A stretch of 38,005 nucleotides of DNA from JAVBQJ01 sp031549115 (GCA_031549115.1 JAVBQJ010000131.1:1-38005), one strand, 5' to 3'. Shown: positions 1 through 8,624, counted from the first letter of the stretch. Made by a program: numbers and translations. Notes: generated by a model from the sequence alone, not told the origin.

Positions 1-692
1 CACCACAGCGACACCACCGTGGGCAGCAACCCCAGCGCCAGCAGATTTCCCCACGCGCTCCAGCTCGGAATCACCTGCAATTCCGTACAGAACTTCAACC
101 GGAGCACGAAAAGGAGCAGACCGAACAGCAGCACGTAAAAGCTCAGCCGCATCGTCGCCATCGTTTTCAGCGCCGAACGGCTGACCCCGACAATGTAAAT
201 CGCGTACGACAGCGACGACGCCATCACCAGGAGCACGCCGACGAGACTGAGGGTGCCGCCGTCGCCGCCCTGGTACAATAGCGCAATTCCCGCCAGCGCC
301 ATGCCGATGCTGAAGCCGGTCGTCAGCGTGACTTTTTCATGAAAGCACACCGCCATGATGAGCGCCACCATCACCGGATAGACAAACAGCAGCGTCGAGG
401 CGATACCGGCGGCCATGTGATGGAAGCTGATAAACAGCGCCAAAGAAGAGCCGGCAAAGAGGAATCCGGCCACGGCGACCGGGATGATTTCATTTTTCTT
501 CAACGCGAACGACTGTCGCGTCGCTTTCATCAATATGCCGAGCATGATGGCGGCAAAGGCGTAACGATAGAACAGGACCGAATCCGCGGTCATGCCCTGC
601 GCATACACCGGCAGCGTGAACAATGGATTCATCCCGTAGGTCGCGGCCGCGACGGCGCCGCAGACAATACCGGTCACTTTGCGGTTCAACAT
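1..692 (-). CDS. EamA/DMT-family transporter (partial, C-terminus off window)
   Basis: Reading leftward from an ATG at 692 gives an open frame running off the window edge (about 230 codons). It starts MLNRKVTGIVCGAVAAATYG and continues as successive hydrophobic helices, with the NPLF motif near residue 21 and the helix-rich EamA pattern typical of 10-TM drug/metabolite exporters of the inner membrane. About two thirds of a normal 290-300-aa protein is present. A good ribosome site (AGAGGAA) lies about 8 nt upstream. The substrate cannot be told from sequence; members export amino acids, nucleosides or toxic compounds. The gene has its own strong promoter with a palindrome inside it, so it is probably repressor-controlled separately from the esterase upstream. 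Family assignment is confident, substrate unknown. Confidence 0.85.
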   Translation of the reverse strand, partial: MLNRKVTGIVCGAVAAATYGMNPLFTLPVYAQGMTADSVLFYRYAFAAIMLGILMKATRQSFALKKNEIIPVAVAGFLFAGSSLALFISFHHMAAGIASTLLFVYPVMVALIMAVCFHEKVTLTTGFSIGMALAGIALLYQGGDGGTLSLVGVLLVMASSLSYAIYIVGVSRSALKTMATMRLSFYVLLFGLLLFVLRLKFCTELQVIPSWSAWGNLLALGLLPTVVSLW

Positions 693-725
693 GAAAAATA
701 TTCCTCTTCCCCGATACGAAAAGAA

Positions 726-749
726 CGGAATCCGCAACGGCGGATTCCG
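726..749 (-). terminator. Perfect 10-bp hairpin with T-rich tail in the transporter leader
   Basis: CGGAATCCGC and GCGGATTCCG form a perfect 10-bp stem with a 4-nt loop, followed on the minus strand by TTCTTTTC. It fits an intrinsic terminator for the esterase operon ending at 803. It also lies downstream of the transporter promoter (about +10 to +33), so it would sit in the transporter 5' leader and could attenuate it or protect the 5' end. Sequence cannot separate these roles. Confidence 0.6.
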
Positions 750-766
750 CTCTCAATCAATCCATT

Positions 767-795
767 ACTATACACCCGCGGGTGTATTTTGTCAA
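767..795 (-). promoter_or_regulatory. Strong sigma70 promoter for the DMT transporter
   Basis: On the minus strand the -35 box TTGACA (790-795) is perfect, the spacer is exactly 17 bp, and the -10 box is TATAGT (767-772). It begins only 8 bp after the esterase stop codon and points at the transporter ATG at 692, with an expected start near 759. The near-consensus elements imply strong basal activity that would need repression. Confidence 0.75.
770..787. promoter_or_regulatory. 18-bp perfect palindrome, candidate operator
   Basis: ATACACCCGCGGGTGTAT is a perfect 18-bp palindrome filling the spacer and touching the -10 box of the transporter promoter. This is the classic position for a dimeric repressor that blocks RNA polymerase, as in many TetR-family regulated efflux pumps. 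No regulator gene is visible next to it within the window. The identity of the repressor is unknown. Confidence 0.6.
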
Positions 796-802
796 ACTGC
801 CG

Positions 803-1762
803 TCACTGCATCTCCATCATATAACGGAAGATGATATCCCCCGCGTCCGGCAGCCATTCATGGCCGAAATCCGGATAGAAAATCACCTCCTTGGGCGCGG
901 TGATTTTGTTGAACGCCGCAAATTGCGACGACGGCGGGCAGACGGTGTCCATGAGTCCGGTCAGCATCAAAGTCCGGCACCGGATCCGCGCCGCCAGAAA
1001 CTGCGCGTCAATATACCCGAGACGGGTAAAAATCGCCTCCCGCCGTTCATGGCGCGGATCGAACCAGCGGAAGTATTGCTTCAACTCGGCATATGCATCT
1101 TTGGCCAGGTCCATTTCCCACACCCGCAGATAATCGCAGAGAAACGGGTAATACGGTGCCGCCCGGTTCAGCTCCGGGACCAGGCCGGCGGCGGCCAACG
1201 TCAGACCGCCGCCCTGGCTGCCGCCGATGGCGCCGACCCGGCTCCGGTCCACCTGCGGCATATCCATCACCAGATAAATCAATTGGGCGCAATCCAGATA
1301 AATGCTGCGGAACAACAGATCCTCCGGTTTGCCGTCGAGGCCGCGGATGATCTGTCCGTTCAGCGTATTGCCCTTGTGACCGCCGACATCTTCCGAAAGG
1401 CCCCCCTGCCCGCGAACGTCGAGGACCGCGACGGTAAAACCGGCGGCGACATAGCCGAACCTCTCGTTCCAATCGGAGGAGTTTCCCGAATAACCGTGAA
1501 AGAACACCACCGCCGGCCCCGGCTTTGCCGGTTGCGCCGGCCGCATCAGCTTCGCGTGAATCCGCGCGCCGCCGACTCCGGTGAAAAACATATCGAAGCA
1601 CTCCACGAACGGCGCTTTCATATCCACCGGCACCAGCGTGGTTTCCGGCTTGACCGCCCGCATCTCTTCCAACGCCCGCTCCCAATATGCATCGAAATCC
1701 GCGGGCCGCGGATTCCGGCCCTCATATTTCTTCAGCTCCTCCACCGGCAAATCGACCAACAT
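803..1762 (-). CDS. Acetyl xylan esterase / cephalosporin-C deacetylase (CE7, AXE1 family)
   Basis: A 319-aa cytoplasmic alpha/beta hydrolase, the usual length for CE7 enzymes, which remove acetyl groups from xylo-oligosaccharides and similar acetylated sugars. The family signatures are all present: RGQ near residue 117, the nucleophile elbow GGSQGGG with Ser182, Asp272 in MDTVCPPS and His301 in HEW. There is no signal peptide, so it would act on imported oligosaccharides. I chose the ATG at 1762 rather than the longer frame from 1798, because MLVDLPVEELKKY matches the family N-terminus and AAGGAGAG lies 8 nt before it. It follows the six-hairpin-type gene by 19 nt and is the last gene of the long bio operon. 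Confidence 0.9.
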   Translation of the reverse strand: MLVDLPVEELKKYEGRNPRPADFDAYWERALEEMRAVKPETTLVPVDMKAPFVECFDMFFTGVGGARIHAKLMRPAQPAKPGPAVVFFHGYSGNSSDWNERFGYVAAGFTVAVLDVRGQGGLSEDVGGHKGNTLNGQIIRGLDGKPEDLLFRSIYLDCAQLIYLVMDMPQVDRSRVGAIGGSQGGGLTLAAAGLVPELNRAAPYYPFLCDYLRVWEMDLAKDAYAELKQYFRWFDPRHERREAIFTRLGYIDAQFLAARIRCRTLMLTGLMDTVCPPSSQFAAFNKITAPKEVIFYPDFGHEWLPDAGDIIFRYMMEMQ

Positions 1763-1781
1763 ACTGCTCTCTCCTTGCTCT

Positions 1782-4076
1782 TCAGCGAATGATTTCAACG
1801 TGATCCGGCACTTGCAACCCGGATAGCTTATTTGTCAGAACCAGCAATTTTTTCCACTCCGGTGCCCAGCTGCGGAAGCTCCAGCCGCCATCGGTGGGCA
1901 CCAGATCGCCGTTCAACGCCAGAGGATGTCCATCGGCATCCTCGATCACCGCCGCGGTATCCAGCCAGGTATTCCACAGCCGCGGCCACAGATAGTACGC
2001 CAGACTCAGGTCCTCGCGCACCGGATAACAGTGGCACAGCTCCATCCGGACCGGACGCTGCGGCAGATAATCCGGCGTGAAGCAGGTATACGCGGTGCCG
2101 TCCGGCATATATTTGGCCAGATTGTTGCGGAAGCCATTGTACGACTGCAACAGCGCTTTGCCGTCTTTTTCGCGCACGCCCAGCCAGAACAACGCTTCGG
2201 CGCGCCACAGCCCCCAGGCGTGGCCGGCGTTGATCGCATGCCCCTCCCCGTCGTTTTCCCATTGGGTTTCCCAGTAGCGGTACGAGCCGTCCCGGGCACG
2301 GACATCGGGCGCTTCGAGGCGCCAGGCGTCGTGAAAGTCGAGAACTTCGCGCGCCCGCTGCCGGTAACGCGCATCCGGCTGCACCAGGGCGTCGACCGCC
2401 ATCAACGACAACGCGGTACAGGAGATCGAGCCATCCTCGGTCCAGCGTTCATGAACGCTGCAGCCCTCGGTGGGGAACTCGAAACCGCGGCGCAGCAGAT
2501 AATCCGCGATCCGGACGCAGGCGTCCTTCACTTCGGCGGTGCGCGGGTCGCGGCGCCGGTCCATTTCCCGGTACAGCTCCGCCAAAGCCAGCGCCGGAGA
2601 GATCACCGTGGTGTAATCGATCACGATGGCGCCGCCATGGACGCATTGGACCCGGCCGGAGGAGTCGACATGATCGTGAATGTGGGCCAGACCGATTTTG
2701 ACCGCGTGTTCGTAATACGGTTCAAAATCGTAGGCGCGCGCCGCATACAGATAGGTTTGCACAAATGCGAACGCGTCCTGGATGCGTTCGAGCTGCCAGA
2801 TGTGCCACGGCGACAGTGTACGGCCGTGGTACTCCTGTGCGAACGGCACGGGAGCTCCGACCAGGAAACCGTCCTTGACCGGAAAGGGGTCGATATTGGA
2901 TGACTTGCGCTCCAGGCGTTCGCGGGTCGAAGCGGCGTCGGGAATCGGCCCCGGGAAAATATCCGGGCACCCCTGCATGCCGACACAGCTCAACGCGTCG
3001 TGGAGATAGGGCTCCATCGGCGGATATTCGCCGAGCGATTTCCGGGCCAGCGCCATCGCCTGTACCCAATAGAACTTTTCCGCGCAATAGCCGAAAACCG
3101 GCTGCAAATGCCGCCGGGCGCGTTCCAGCGTCTCGAAATAGGAGGCCGCCGCCTGCAGCACCACTTCCATGGTTCGCCCGGAAGGGCCAGTCGCAGTGAG
3201 ATAATAGAACCCCTCTTGCTCCAGCGCCAAACGCTCCGGCGCAGGAGTGATTTCGGCGCCGTCGGGACAACGCAGCGCCAGCTTCGTACAGACGCCCTCG
3301 ACCTTGTACGCGAGTGAGCCGCCGGTCTGCGTCGACAGCACCGGCATGATGATTTGCGGCAACTCCAGCTCCTCCCGCATCCGGGCCAACCCGGCTTCCA
3401 GCGAGTCCGCCATTGCAACCCGGACCGCCAGCGCCGCCGGAGTTCCCGGCGTCCCATAGGAATCGATCCGGTGCGAGAAGCGCGCCAGCATCTGGAAGCC
3501 CTCGACCACGAAGCCGCGGCCGTAGCGGATACGCCAGCCGGCGGCGGCATCGAGCGTGTACATGAGAATGCCTTCGGCATGGCCGACGCGCTGAAAATAG
3601 ACATACGAAAGCGAGCGGTCCGGCGCGGTGTACCAGGATTTCACCGTGAATTGGTCGGTACAACGGTCATTCTGGCGCAAATCGAGAAAGGCCGGATTCA
3701 GATCGAGGCCGATCTGGTCCGCCTGCGGCATATCGGCTTCGAGCCGGATATCGAAGCTGTCTTCGTCGAAACGGTAACGCAGCCGGGTGCCGGTCATCGG
3801 ATTGGCGCAGCAGTGTTCGCCCCCGGTCTCGTGCTCGAATACATTGAAAGTACGGTATTCGGAAAATTCGAAATTGTTCTGCCGGATCGGACTGCCGGTA
3901 AATTCCCAGCGCCACGGTTCGTCGGTACGGGTATGGACCACACTGCCGAAAGCGGAAACGCCGTCTTTGTGCACAAGGTTGACCTCCGGGACATCGGCGG
4001 CGAAACGGAGCCGCTCGACAATCCCGGCGCGCGGGTTCAATTGCAACGCATACTTGCGGCGCTGAACTTCGATCAT
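1782..4076 (-). CDS. Putative (alpha/alpha)6 six-hairpin glycosidase-like protein
   Basis: A 764-aa protein without signal peptide or membrane segment. The N-terminal half (about residues 1-280) looks beta-rich. The C-terminal half (about 330-720) carries repeated helical hairpins rich in Trp, Tyr, His and acidic residues, for example HIWQLERIQDAFAF, NAGHAWGLWRAEALFWLG and YYLWPRLWNTW. That pattern is typical of six-hairpin toroid glycosidases and lyases. I cannot assign a CAZy family or name the catalytic acid. The CE7 esterase 19 nt downstream supports a role in breaking down acetylated plant or host glycans in the cytoplasm. AGGAGT precedes the ATG and the upstream DUF1638 gene ends only 3 nt before it. 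The fold is inferred; activity is unproven. Confidence 0.6.
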   Translation of the reverse strand: MIEVQRRKYALQLNPRAGIVERLRFAADVPEVNLVHKDGVSAFGSVVHTRTDEPWRWEFTGSPIRQNNFEFSEYRTFNVFEHETGGEHCCANPMTGTRLRYRFDEDSFDIRLEADMPQADQIGLDLNPAFLDLRQNDRCTDQFTVKSWYTAPDRSLSYVYFQRVGHAEGILMYTLDAAAGWRIRYGRGFVVEGFQMLARFSHRIDSYGTPGTPAALAVRVAMADSLEAGLARMREELELPQIIMPVLSTQTGGSLAYKVEGVCTKLALRCPDGAEITPAPERLALEQEGFYYLTATGPSGRTMEVVLQAAASYFETLERARRHLQPVFGYCAEKFYWVQAMALARKSLGEYPPMEPYLHDALSCVGMQGCPDIFPGPIPDAASTRERLERKSSNIDPFPVKDGFLVGAPVPFAQEYHGRTLSPWHIWQLERIQDAFAFVQTYLYAARAYDFEPYYEHAVKIGLAHIHDHVDSSGRVQCVHGGAIVIDYTTVISPALALAELYREMDRRRDPRTAEVKDACVRIADYLLRRGFEFPTEGCSVHERWTEDGSISCTALSLMAVDALVQPDARYRQRAREVLDFHDAWRLEAPDVRARDGSYRYWETQWENDGEGHAINAGHAWGLWRAEALFWLGVREKDGKALLQSYNGFRNNLAKYMPDGTAYTCFTPDYLPQRPVRMELCHCYPVREDLSLAYYLWPRLWNTWLDTAAVIEDADGHPLALNGDLVPTDGGWSFRSWAPEWKKLLVLTNKLSGLQVPDHVEIIR

Positions 4077-4079
4077 GAA

Positions 4080-4823
4080 TTACTCCTGCTTGAGTTTGAT
4101 AATTTCGTCCCAGTCATACGCCGGACGGACGGTCGCGCCCGGAGGGACGATCAGGAAATCGTCATCCCATTCCCGGTCGACCAGCTTCCGCAGCAGCGTC
4201 AGGTCGCCGGTTTCCACCGCGAAAACGCGGTTCAGCTGCTCCACCTTTTCTTTGCACCCGGCCAGCTTGGCGTCGTCACGCACCTCCGGGACATCGATGA
4301 AGACCGTTTCGGCGGAGAGGCCGTCGATCGCGCCCGGATGCATGGCCTCCCAGACATATTGGGCGTTGTCCTCGCCGTACTGATCGATCAGCGCCGCCAT
4401 CGAATCCCCGGTCATCAATTCGCCGTCGCGGTCGTAAAAGTATTCGCCCCGGTCGATGTAGCCGACCGAACTGAACGGTGTGCTCGGATTGGCGCCGAAA
4501 CGCTCCTGGAAACGCTGGCGGCTGCCCAAAAGAATGGTGCAGCAATCGTGCGCCCGCGGAATCACCAGCGAAACATTCGGCGGCGCCGTCAATCCGTCGG
4601 TCGAGCGGCCGCACAACCCGTACGCCAGCGCGATCGCATCGTAGCGGCCGGTTTCCGCCGCCCGGTCGACCGCTTCCTGCAGGCGGGTGCGCAATTTATC
4701 GACATGGACATGCTCGCCCAGTTCGAAATACTCGACGTCGACCACCGAGGGGGACTTCCAGCACAGATAACTCAATTCCCGGAAAAACACATTGCACGCC
4801 AACAACTTCAACCGCTGACTCAT
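4080..4823 (-). CDS. DUF1638 family protein
   Basis: A 247-aa soluble protein with DUF1638 hallmarks: LLACNVFFRE at the N-terminus, YGLCGRS near residue 65, and PRAHDCCTILLGS near 90-102. The conserved cysteines (LAC, LCW, GLCG, HDCC) hint at metal or cofactor binding. The family has no settled function. Relatives are known from anaerobes, often near corrinoid methyltransferase genes, but no such genes are visible here. The first ATG (4832) is only 1 nt from the GGGAGG ribosome site, so the in-frame ATG at 4823, about 10 nt away, is the likelier start. It sits between the prenyl synthetase and the glycosidase-like gene. Confidence 0.8.
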   Translation of the reverse strand: MSQRLKLLACNVFFRELSYLCWKSPSVVDVEYFELGEHVHVDKLRTRLQEAVDRAAETGRYDAIALAYGLCGRSTDGLTAPPNVSLVIPRAHDCCTILLGSRQRFQERFGANPSTPFSSVGYIDRGEYFYDRDGELMTGDSMAALIDQYGEDNAQYVWEAMHPGAIDGLSAETVFIDVPEVRDDAKLAGCKEKVEQLNRVFAVETGDLTLLRKLVDREWDDDFLIVPPGATVRPAYDWDEIIKLKQE

Positions 4824-4828
4824 AATGC

Positions 4829-5890
4829 TCATACCTCCCGTTGTACCAGATATTCCGCCATTTCTTCCAGCCGCCGCCGGAAAACACTGTCCGGCAGCGA
4901 CGCCAGTTGCGCCAACGCCTGCTGCTGCGTCCGCCGCGCCCGCGATTGGATTTCTCCGGCGGCGCCGCAGGCTTCCAGCAGCTCCCGGAGACGGCCGACC
5001 TCCTTTTCGCCATATTCCGGCAGGCCGAACAGCGACTGCAATTCCTCCCGTGCCGCCGGAGTCGCGCGCCGCATCGCCGCCAGATACAACAACGTCGGCT
5101 TGCGCTCTTTCCAGTCCGAAGCCAGAGGCTTGCCGAACTTGGCGACATCGCCATAAATCCCCAGCCAGTCATCCTGTAATTGGAAGGCGATTCCGGCCTC
5201 GGCGGCGAAGCGCCCGAGCGCCGCCACCGGCGCGGCCGCCGCATCCGGCGTATTCAACCCCGCCATGGCCCCGGCGGTGATCGCGAATTCCAGCAGCGCT
5301 CCGGTTTTCAAGTACAGAATGCGCTCCACCGTCGCCTCGGTCACCTCGGGCAGATATTCGACTTCGATGTCGATGGCTTCGCCGGAGATCACCCCGGCGC
5401 CGGCCAGACACTGCATGCGCTCCAGAATCGCCAGCACCGTTTCCGCGTTGACCCCCGCTTCGCGGCTGCGCATCACCAGATGATTGGCCCAGCTCTGCTG
5501 CAGATCCGCGGTCAGAATCGCGAAATCGTGGCCGAAACGGGCGGAACGCGTTTCATCCACCGGATAATGAGTGGCGGCGTAGTGCTTCAACGCACAATGC
5601 GTGGACGGCACCCCGCGCCGGAAATCGTCGTCGTCGATGATATCGTCATGCACCAGCGTCCAATTGTGCCACACTTCGACCGCGGCGGCGACGAAACGCG
5701 CCCGCGCCGGATCGCCCCCGGCGGCGCCGGCGCCCCAGAGGGCCAGCGCCGGACGCAGACGTTTGCCGCCGCGCAACGGATAGTCCATCACCGCTTCGCG
5801 CAAAAATACCGGCTCGATCAGCGCCGGAAAAGCGTCTTCCCGCAGGATCGTTTCCACCTGCAGCCCGATGTTTTTCAAATCATCCCGCAT
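4829..5890 (-). CDS. Polyprenyl (geranylgeranyl/farnesyl-type) diphosphate synthase
   Basis: A 353-aa trans-isoprenyl diphosphate synthase that adds isopentenyl diphosphate units to an allylic primer. Visible motifs are GGKRLRP (41-47), the first Asp-rich motif DDIID (82-86), the Lys-Thr pair in LKTG, and the second Asp-rich region FQLQDDWLGIYGD (about 236-248). A Trp five residues before the first Asp-rich motif would limit chain length, so a C15-C20 product is my guess. The ATG at 5890 follows AAGGA by 11 nt. A longer frame from 5926 would overlap bioA and lacks a good ribosome site. It follows bioA by 22 nt and seems co-transcribed with the biotin genes. Its gene-level identity (ispA, crtE and so on) is not assignable. 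Confidence 0.88.
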   Translation of the reverse strand: MRDDLKNIGLQVETILREDAFPALIEPVFLREAVMDYPLRGGKRLRPALALWGAGAAGGDPARARFVAAAVEVWHNWTLVHDDIIDDDDFRRGVPSTHCALKHYAATHYPVDETRSARFGHDFAILTADLQQSWANHLVMRSREAGVNAETVLAILERMQCLAGAGVISGEAIDIEVEYLPEVTEATVERILYLKTGALLEFAITAGAMAGLNTPDAAAAPVAALGRFAAEAGIAFQLQDDWLGIYGDVAKFGKPLASDWKERKPTLLYLAAMRRATPAAREELQSLFGLPEYGEKEVGRLRELLEACGAAGEIQSRARRTQQQALAQLASLPDSVFRRRLEEMAEYLVQREV

Positions 5891-5912
5891 TTGCAATTCA
5901 TTCCTTATTTTT

Positions 5913-7229
5913 TCAGGCGGCGCCATCGCCGGGGGCGGCGTCCCGGAGCAATTCCGGGCGCTCCGCGCACGCCGCCAGCGCCTGCGTCATTTGCCGCAAT
6001 TCCGCGTCCGTCGCCACATACGGCGCCATCAGGTACAGCACTTTGCCGAAAGGACGCACCCACACGCCGTGCGCCAGCGCCGTCTGCTGCACCAGCTCCC
6101 GGTTCCACACCGCCTGCGCCTCCAGCACGCCGAGCGAACCCAACACCCGCACCGCGGCGACATTCGGCTTTCCCGCCAGCGGCATCAACTCTTGGCGCAA
6201 TAGAGTTTCCACCTGCCCCACCCGCGTTGGCCAGTTGCTTTGCTCCAACACCTCCAGCGCGCCATTGGCGGCCGCACAGGCCAGCGCGTTGGCCATGAAG
6301 GTCGGTCCATGCATGAACGCGCCGGGTTTCCCCCGTGAAATTACCGTCGCCACCGCCGCCGTGGTGATCGTCGCCGCCAGCGAAATATGTCCGCCGGTCA
6401 ACGCCTTGCCGATGCACATGATATCGGGCACGACGCCCGCCCACTCCGACGCCCACAGCTTCCCGGTACGGCCGAAGCCGGTCGCAATTTCATCGAAAAT
6501 CACCAACACGTCGTAACGCCGCGCCAGCTCCTGCAATTTTGTTAAATAACCGGGCGCGTAAATCCGCATCCCCCCTGCCCCCTGCAGCACCGGCTCCAGC
6601 ATCACCGCGGCGATTTGGCCGCCATGCTGCTGCAAAAGCGCCTCCACTTCCGCCAGATCGGCATCGCCGATCACCCGGTCGAAGCCCATCGGCGGAGCCG
6701 GGGCGAAAAAGTGCGGCGCCAGCACACTCCGGAACAACGTATGCATGCCTTCGTCCGGGTCGCACAGCGCCATGGTGCCGAGGGTGTCGCCGTGATAGCC
6801 GCCCTTGACGGTCAGAATCCGGTTTTTGTCGGGCAACCCGCGGGCGAACTGGTATTGAATCGCCATTTTCACCGCCACTTCGGCGGCGATGGAGCCGGAA
6901 TCGGCATAAAAAATCTTTTCCAACCCCTCCGGCAGCAGCCGCAGCAAACGCCTCCCGAGCTCGATCGCGGCGTGATGGGTACAGCCGCCGAACATCACAT
7001 GGGAAAATTTTCGCATCTGCCGTTCCATGGCGCGGTTGATCGCCGGATGATTGTAACCGTGGATCACCGACCACCAGGAGCCGATGCCGTCGATCACTTC
7101 GCGGCCGTCGGCCAGCTTGAGCCGGATCCCGGAGGCCTCCTCGATCAAAACCACCGGAGGGGCGCCATCCATCGGCGCATACGGGTGCCACAGGTGGTCA
7201 CGGTCGAATTGTTCAGCAGTCTTCGGCAT
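5913..7229 (-). CDS. bioA: Adenosylmethionine-8-amino-7-oxononanoate aminotransferase
   Basis: A 438-aa PLP class III aminotransferase that converts KAPA to DAPA using S-adenosylmethionine as amino donor. The substrate-site SWW (51-53), the pyridoxal-stacking YHG (145-147), Asp246 in FDEIATGFGRTG and the PLP-binding Lys275 in CIGKALTGG are all present. I chose the ATG at 7229, with GGAGC 8 nt upstream, because MPKTAEQFDRDHLWHPY is the family N-terminus. The extra 46 residues of the longer frame lie inside bioD. The start overlaps the bioD stop by 17 nt, suggesting translational coupling. Confidence 0.97.
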   Translation of the reverse strand: MPKTAEQFDRDHLWHPYAPMDGAPPVVLIEEASGIRLKLADGREVIDGIGSWWSVIHGYNHPAINRAMERQMRKFSHVMFGGCTHHAAIELGRRLLRLLPEGLEKIFYADSGSIAAEVAVKMAIQYQFARGLPDKNRILTVKGGYHGDTLGTMALCDPDEGMHTLFRSVLAPHFFAPAPPMGFDRVIGDADLAEVEALLQQHGGQIAAVMLEPVLQGAGGMRIYAPGYLTKLQELARRYDVLVIFDEIATGFGRTGKLWASEWAGVVPDIMCIGKALTGGHISLAATITTAAVATVISRGKPGAFMHGPTFMANALACAAANGALEVLEQSNWPTRVGQVETLLRQELMPLAGKPNVAAVRVLGSLGVLEAQAVWNRELVQQTALAHGVWVRPFGKVLYLMAPYVATDAELRQMTQALAACAERPELLRDAAPGDGAA

Positions 7230-7896
7230 GTTCCAGCTCCGTTGCTTCCGGGTGTTCCGCATCCACCTTGCCCAAGGTCGCCAGCCACGCCCGCGGGTGA
7301 CGTTGCGCCAGATATCCGGCAATCCAGTCGAATGTGTCGAGCGCGATCCGTTTTTCGGCGGCCGCACAATAGTTGTAAATCACACCGGCCACCCGAATGC
7401 CGCGCCGCTCGGCGGCCTCCAGACTCAACAGGGTATGATTCAGGCTGCCGAGACGCCCCGAAGTCACCAATACCAACGGGTAACCGCGTTCGGCGACGAA
7501 ATCGACCGTCAATAACGCGCGGGTCAACGGCACCATCAAACCTCCGGCGCCTTCGATCAACACCCGGTCATACGTTGCGGCGAGCCGCCGGGTGGCGTCA
7601 TCAATCCGGGCGCAATCCAGCGTTTTGCCGTCCAACTCCGCCGCCAAGTGCGGCGAAGCGGGAAACGAAAACAATTCCGTGCAGGTGATTCCGGTTTCAT
7701 CCTCGGGCAACAGCCCCACCCCCATCAACCTCCGGTGCAAGCGGATATCCGCCGAAATCCCGGCGTCGCCGGTCTGGACCGGTTTCTGGGTGATGACCCG
7801 AAGCCCGCGCCGGCTCCAGGCCCGCGCCAGCATTCCGGTCGCATAGCTCTTGCCGATATCCGTATCGATGCCGCTGACGAAACAAATCCGACTCAT
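7213..7896 (-). CDS. bioD: Dethiobiotin synthetase
   Basis: A 227-aa ATP-dependent carboxylase that closes the ureido ring on DAPA to form dethiobiotin. The P-loop variant GIDTDIGKS is at residues 9-17, Thr-Gln-Lys-Pro-Val (TQKPVQTG) follows at about 36, and the EGAGGLMVPL motif is near 113-122. Length is normal for the family. The ATG at 7896 overlaps the bioC stop codon (ATGA), so translation is probably coupled. The longer frame upstream is a shadow of bioC. Confidence 0.96.
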   Translation of the reverse strand: MSRICFVSGIDTDIGKSYATGMLARAWSRRGLRVITQKPVQTGDAGISADIRLHRRLMGVGLLPEDETGITCTELFSFPASPHLAAELDGKTLDCARIDDATRRLAATYDRVLIEGAGGLMVPLTRALLTVDFVAERGYPLVLVTSGRLGSLNHTLLSLEAAERRGIRVAGVIYNYCAAAEKRIALDTFDWIAGYLAQRHPRAWLATLGKVDAEHPEATELEHAEDC

Positions 7897-8624
7897 GATT
7901 TCAACGCCTTTTTCTTGCGCCCGACCAGACGGAGCGGGCGATAGGTCAACCGGACCCCGTTGCCGGAGGAGAAACGCTGCCGGTAGGCGTCTTCGAAGTT
8001 CTGCAAGCTGCTCCGCGTCCACCGCTCCTGCCGCACCCCGGTCACGCCGGTCAATTTCAAATGGTACAACACCGCGCGCGGCGATGAGAATTCCAGTACC
8101 CGGATCTCCTCGCCGCACTCCAGTATGTCGAAATGCCTGGCGAAGTCGGCGCGGAATTGCGCAATGCCCCGGTACGGCAGCGCCACCGGCAGCAGCGCCG
8201 CGATTTCCTCGAGATTGCCCGGCGCAAACGACGATACCGCCACGACGCCCTCGGGATTCAATATTCCTGCCAGCTTTTCCGCCATCCGGTCCGGGGCTTC
8301 GAGCCACTGCCACACGGCGTTGGCGGCCGCCAGATCGAGCCCGGAGGGCAGCAGAATCCGTTCGATATCCCCCGGCAGAAAATCCGTCGTGTGCTCCGGC
8401 ACCAGATCGTTACGCCACAGGCGGCCGATGGACAACTCCTCCAGCAGCCGGTCGGTCAATAGACCGGAGCCGCAGCCGAATTCCAATGCCTGCGTATACT
8501 CCCGGCGCGGCAGCGCCGCCACCAGGGCGTCGGCCATTTCGGTTTGCACCACCGCATACATCCGGTAGGTTTTCCGGTGCCGCGCGAAACGCCGCGCCAC
8601 CAGTTCTTTATCGATCGCATCCAA
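7893..8624 (-). CDS. bioC: Malonyl-ACP O-methyltransferase
   Basis: A 243-aa SAM-dependent methyltransferase that caps malonyl-ACP as a methyl ester, letting fatty-acid synthase build the pimeloyl chain. The N-terminal VARRFARHRKTYRMYAVVQ segment is characteristic of BioC, and ALEFGCGSGLLT (about 46-57) is the SAM-binding motif I. GGAGGTAG lies 11 nt before the ATG, inside the end of bioG, which it overlaps by 17 nt. Pairing with BioG next door fits the known BioC-BioG route. Confidence 0.93.
   Translation of the reverse strand: MDAIDKELVARRFARHRKTYRMYAVVQTEMADALVAALPRREYTQALEFGCGSGLLTDRLLEELSIGRLWRNDLVPEHTTDFLPGDIERILLPSGLDLAAANAVWQWLEAPDRMAEKLAGILNPEGVVAVSSFAPGNLEEIAALLPVALPYRGIAQFRADFARHFDILECGEEIRVLEFSSPRAVLYHLKLTGVTGVRQERWTRSSLQNFEDAYRQRFSSGNGVRLTYRPLRLVGRKKKALKS

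Noticed and set aside
3354..5156. 600-codon plus-strand frame across three minus-strand genes
   Set aside because: It spans two real gene boundaries and has shadow-type composition (His/Arg/Gln-rich); the minus-strand genes have clear motifs and ribosome sites.
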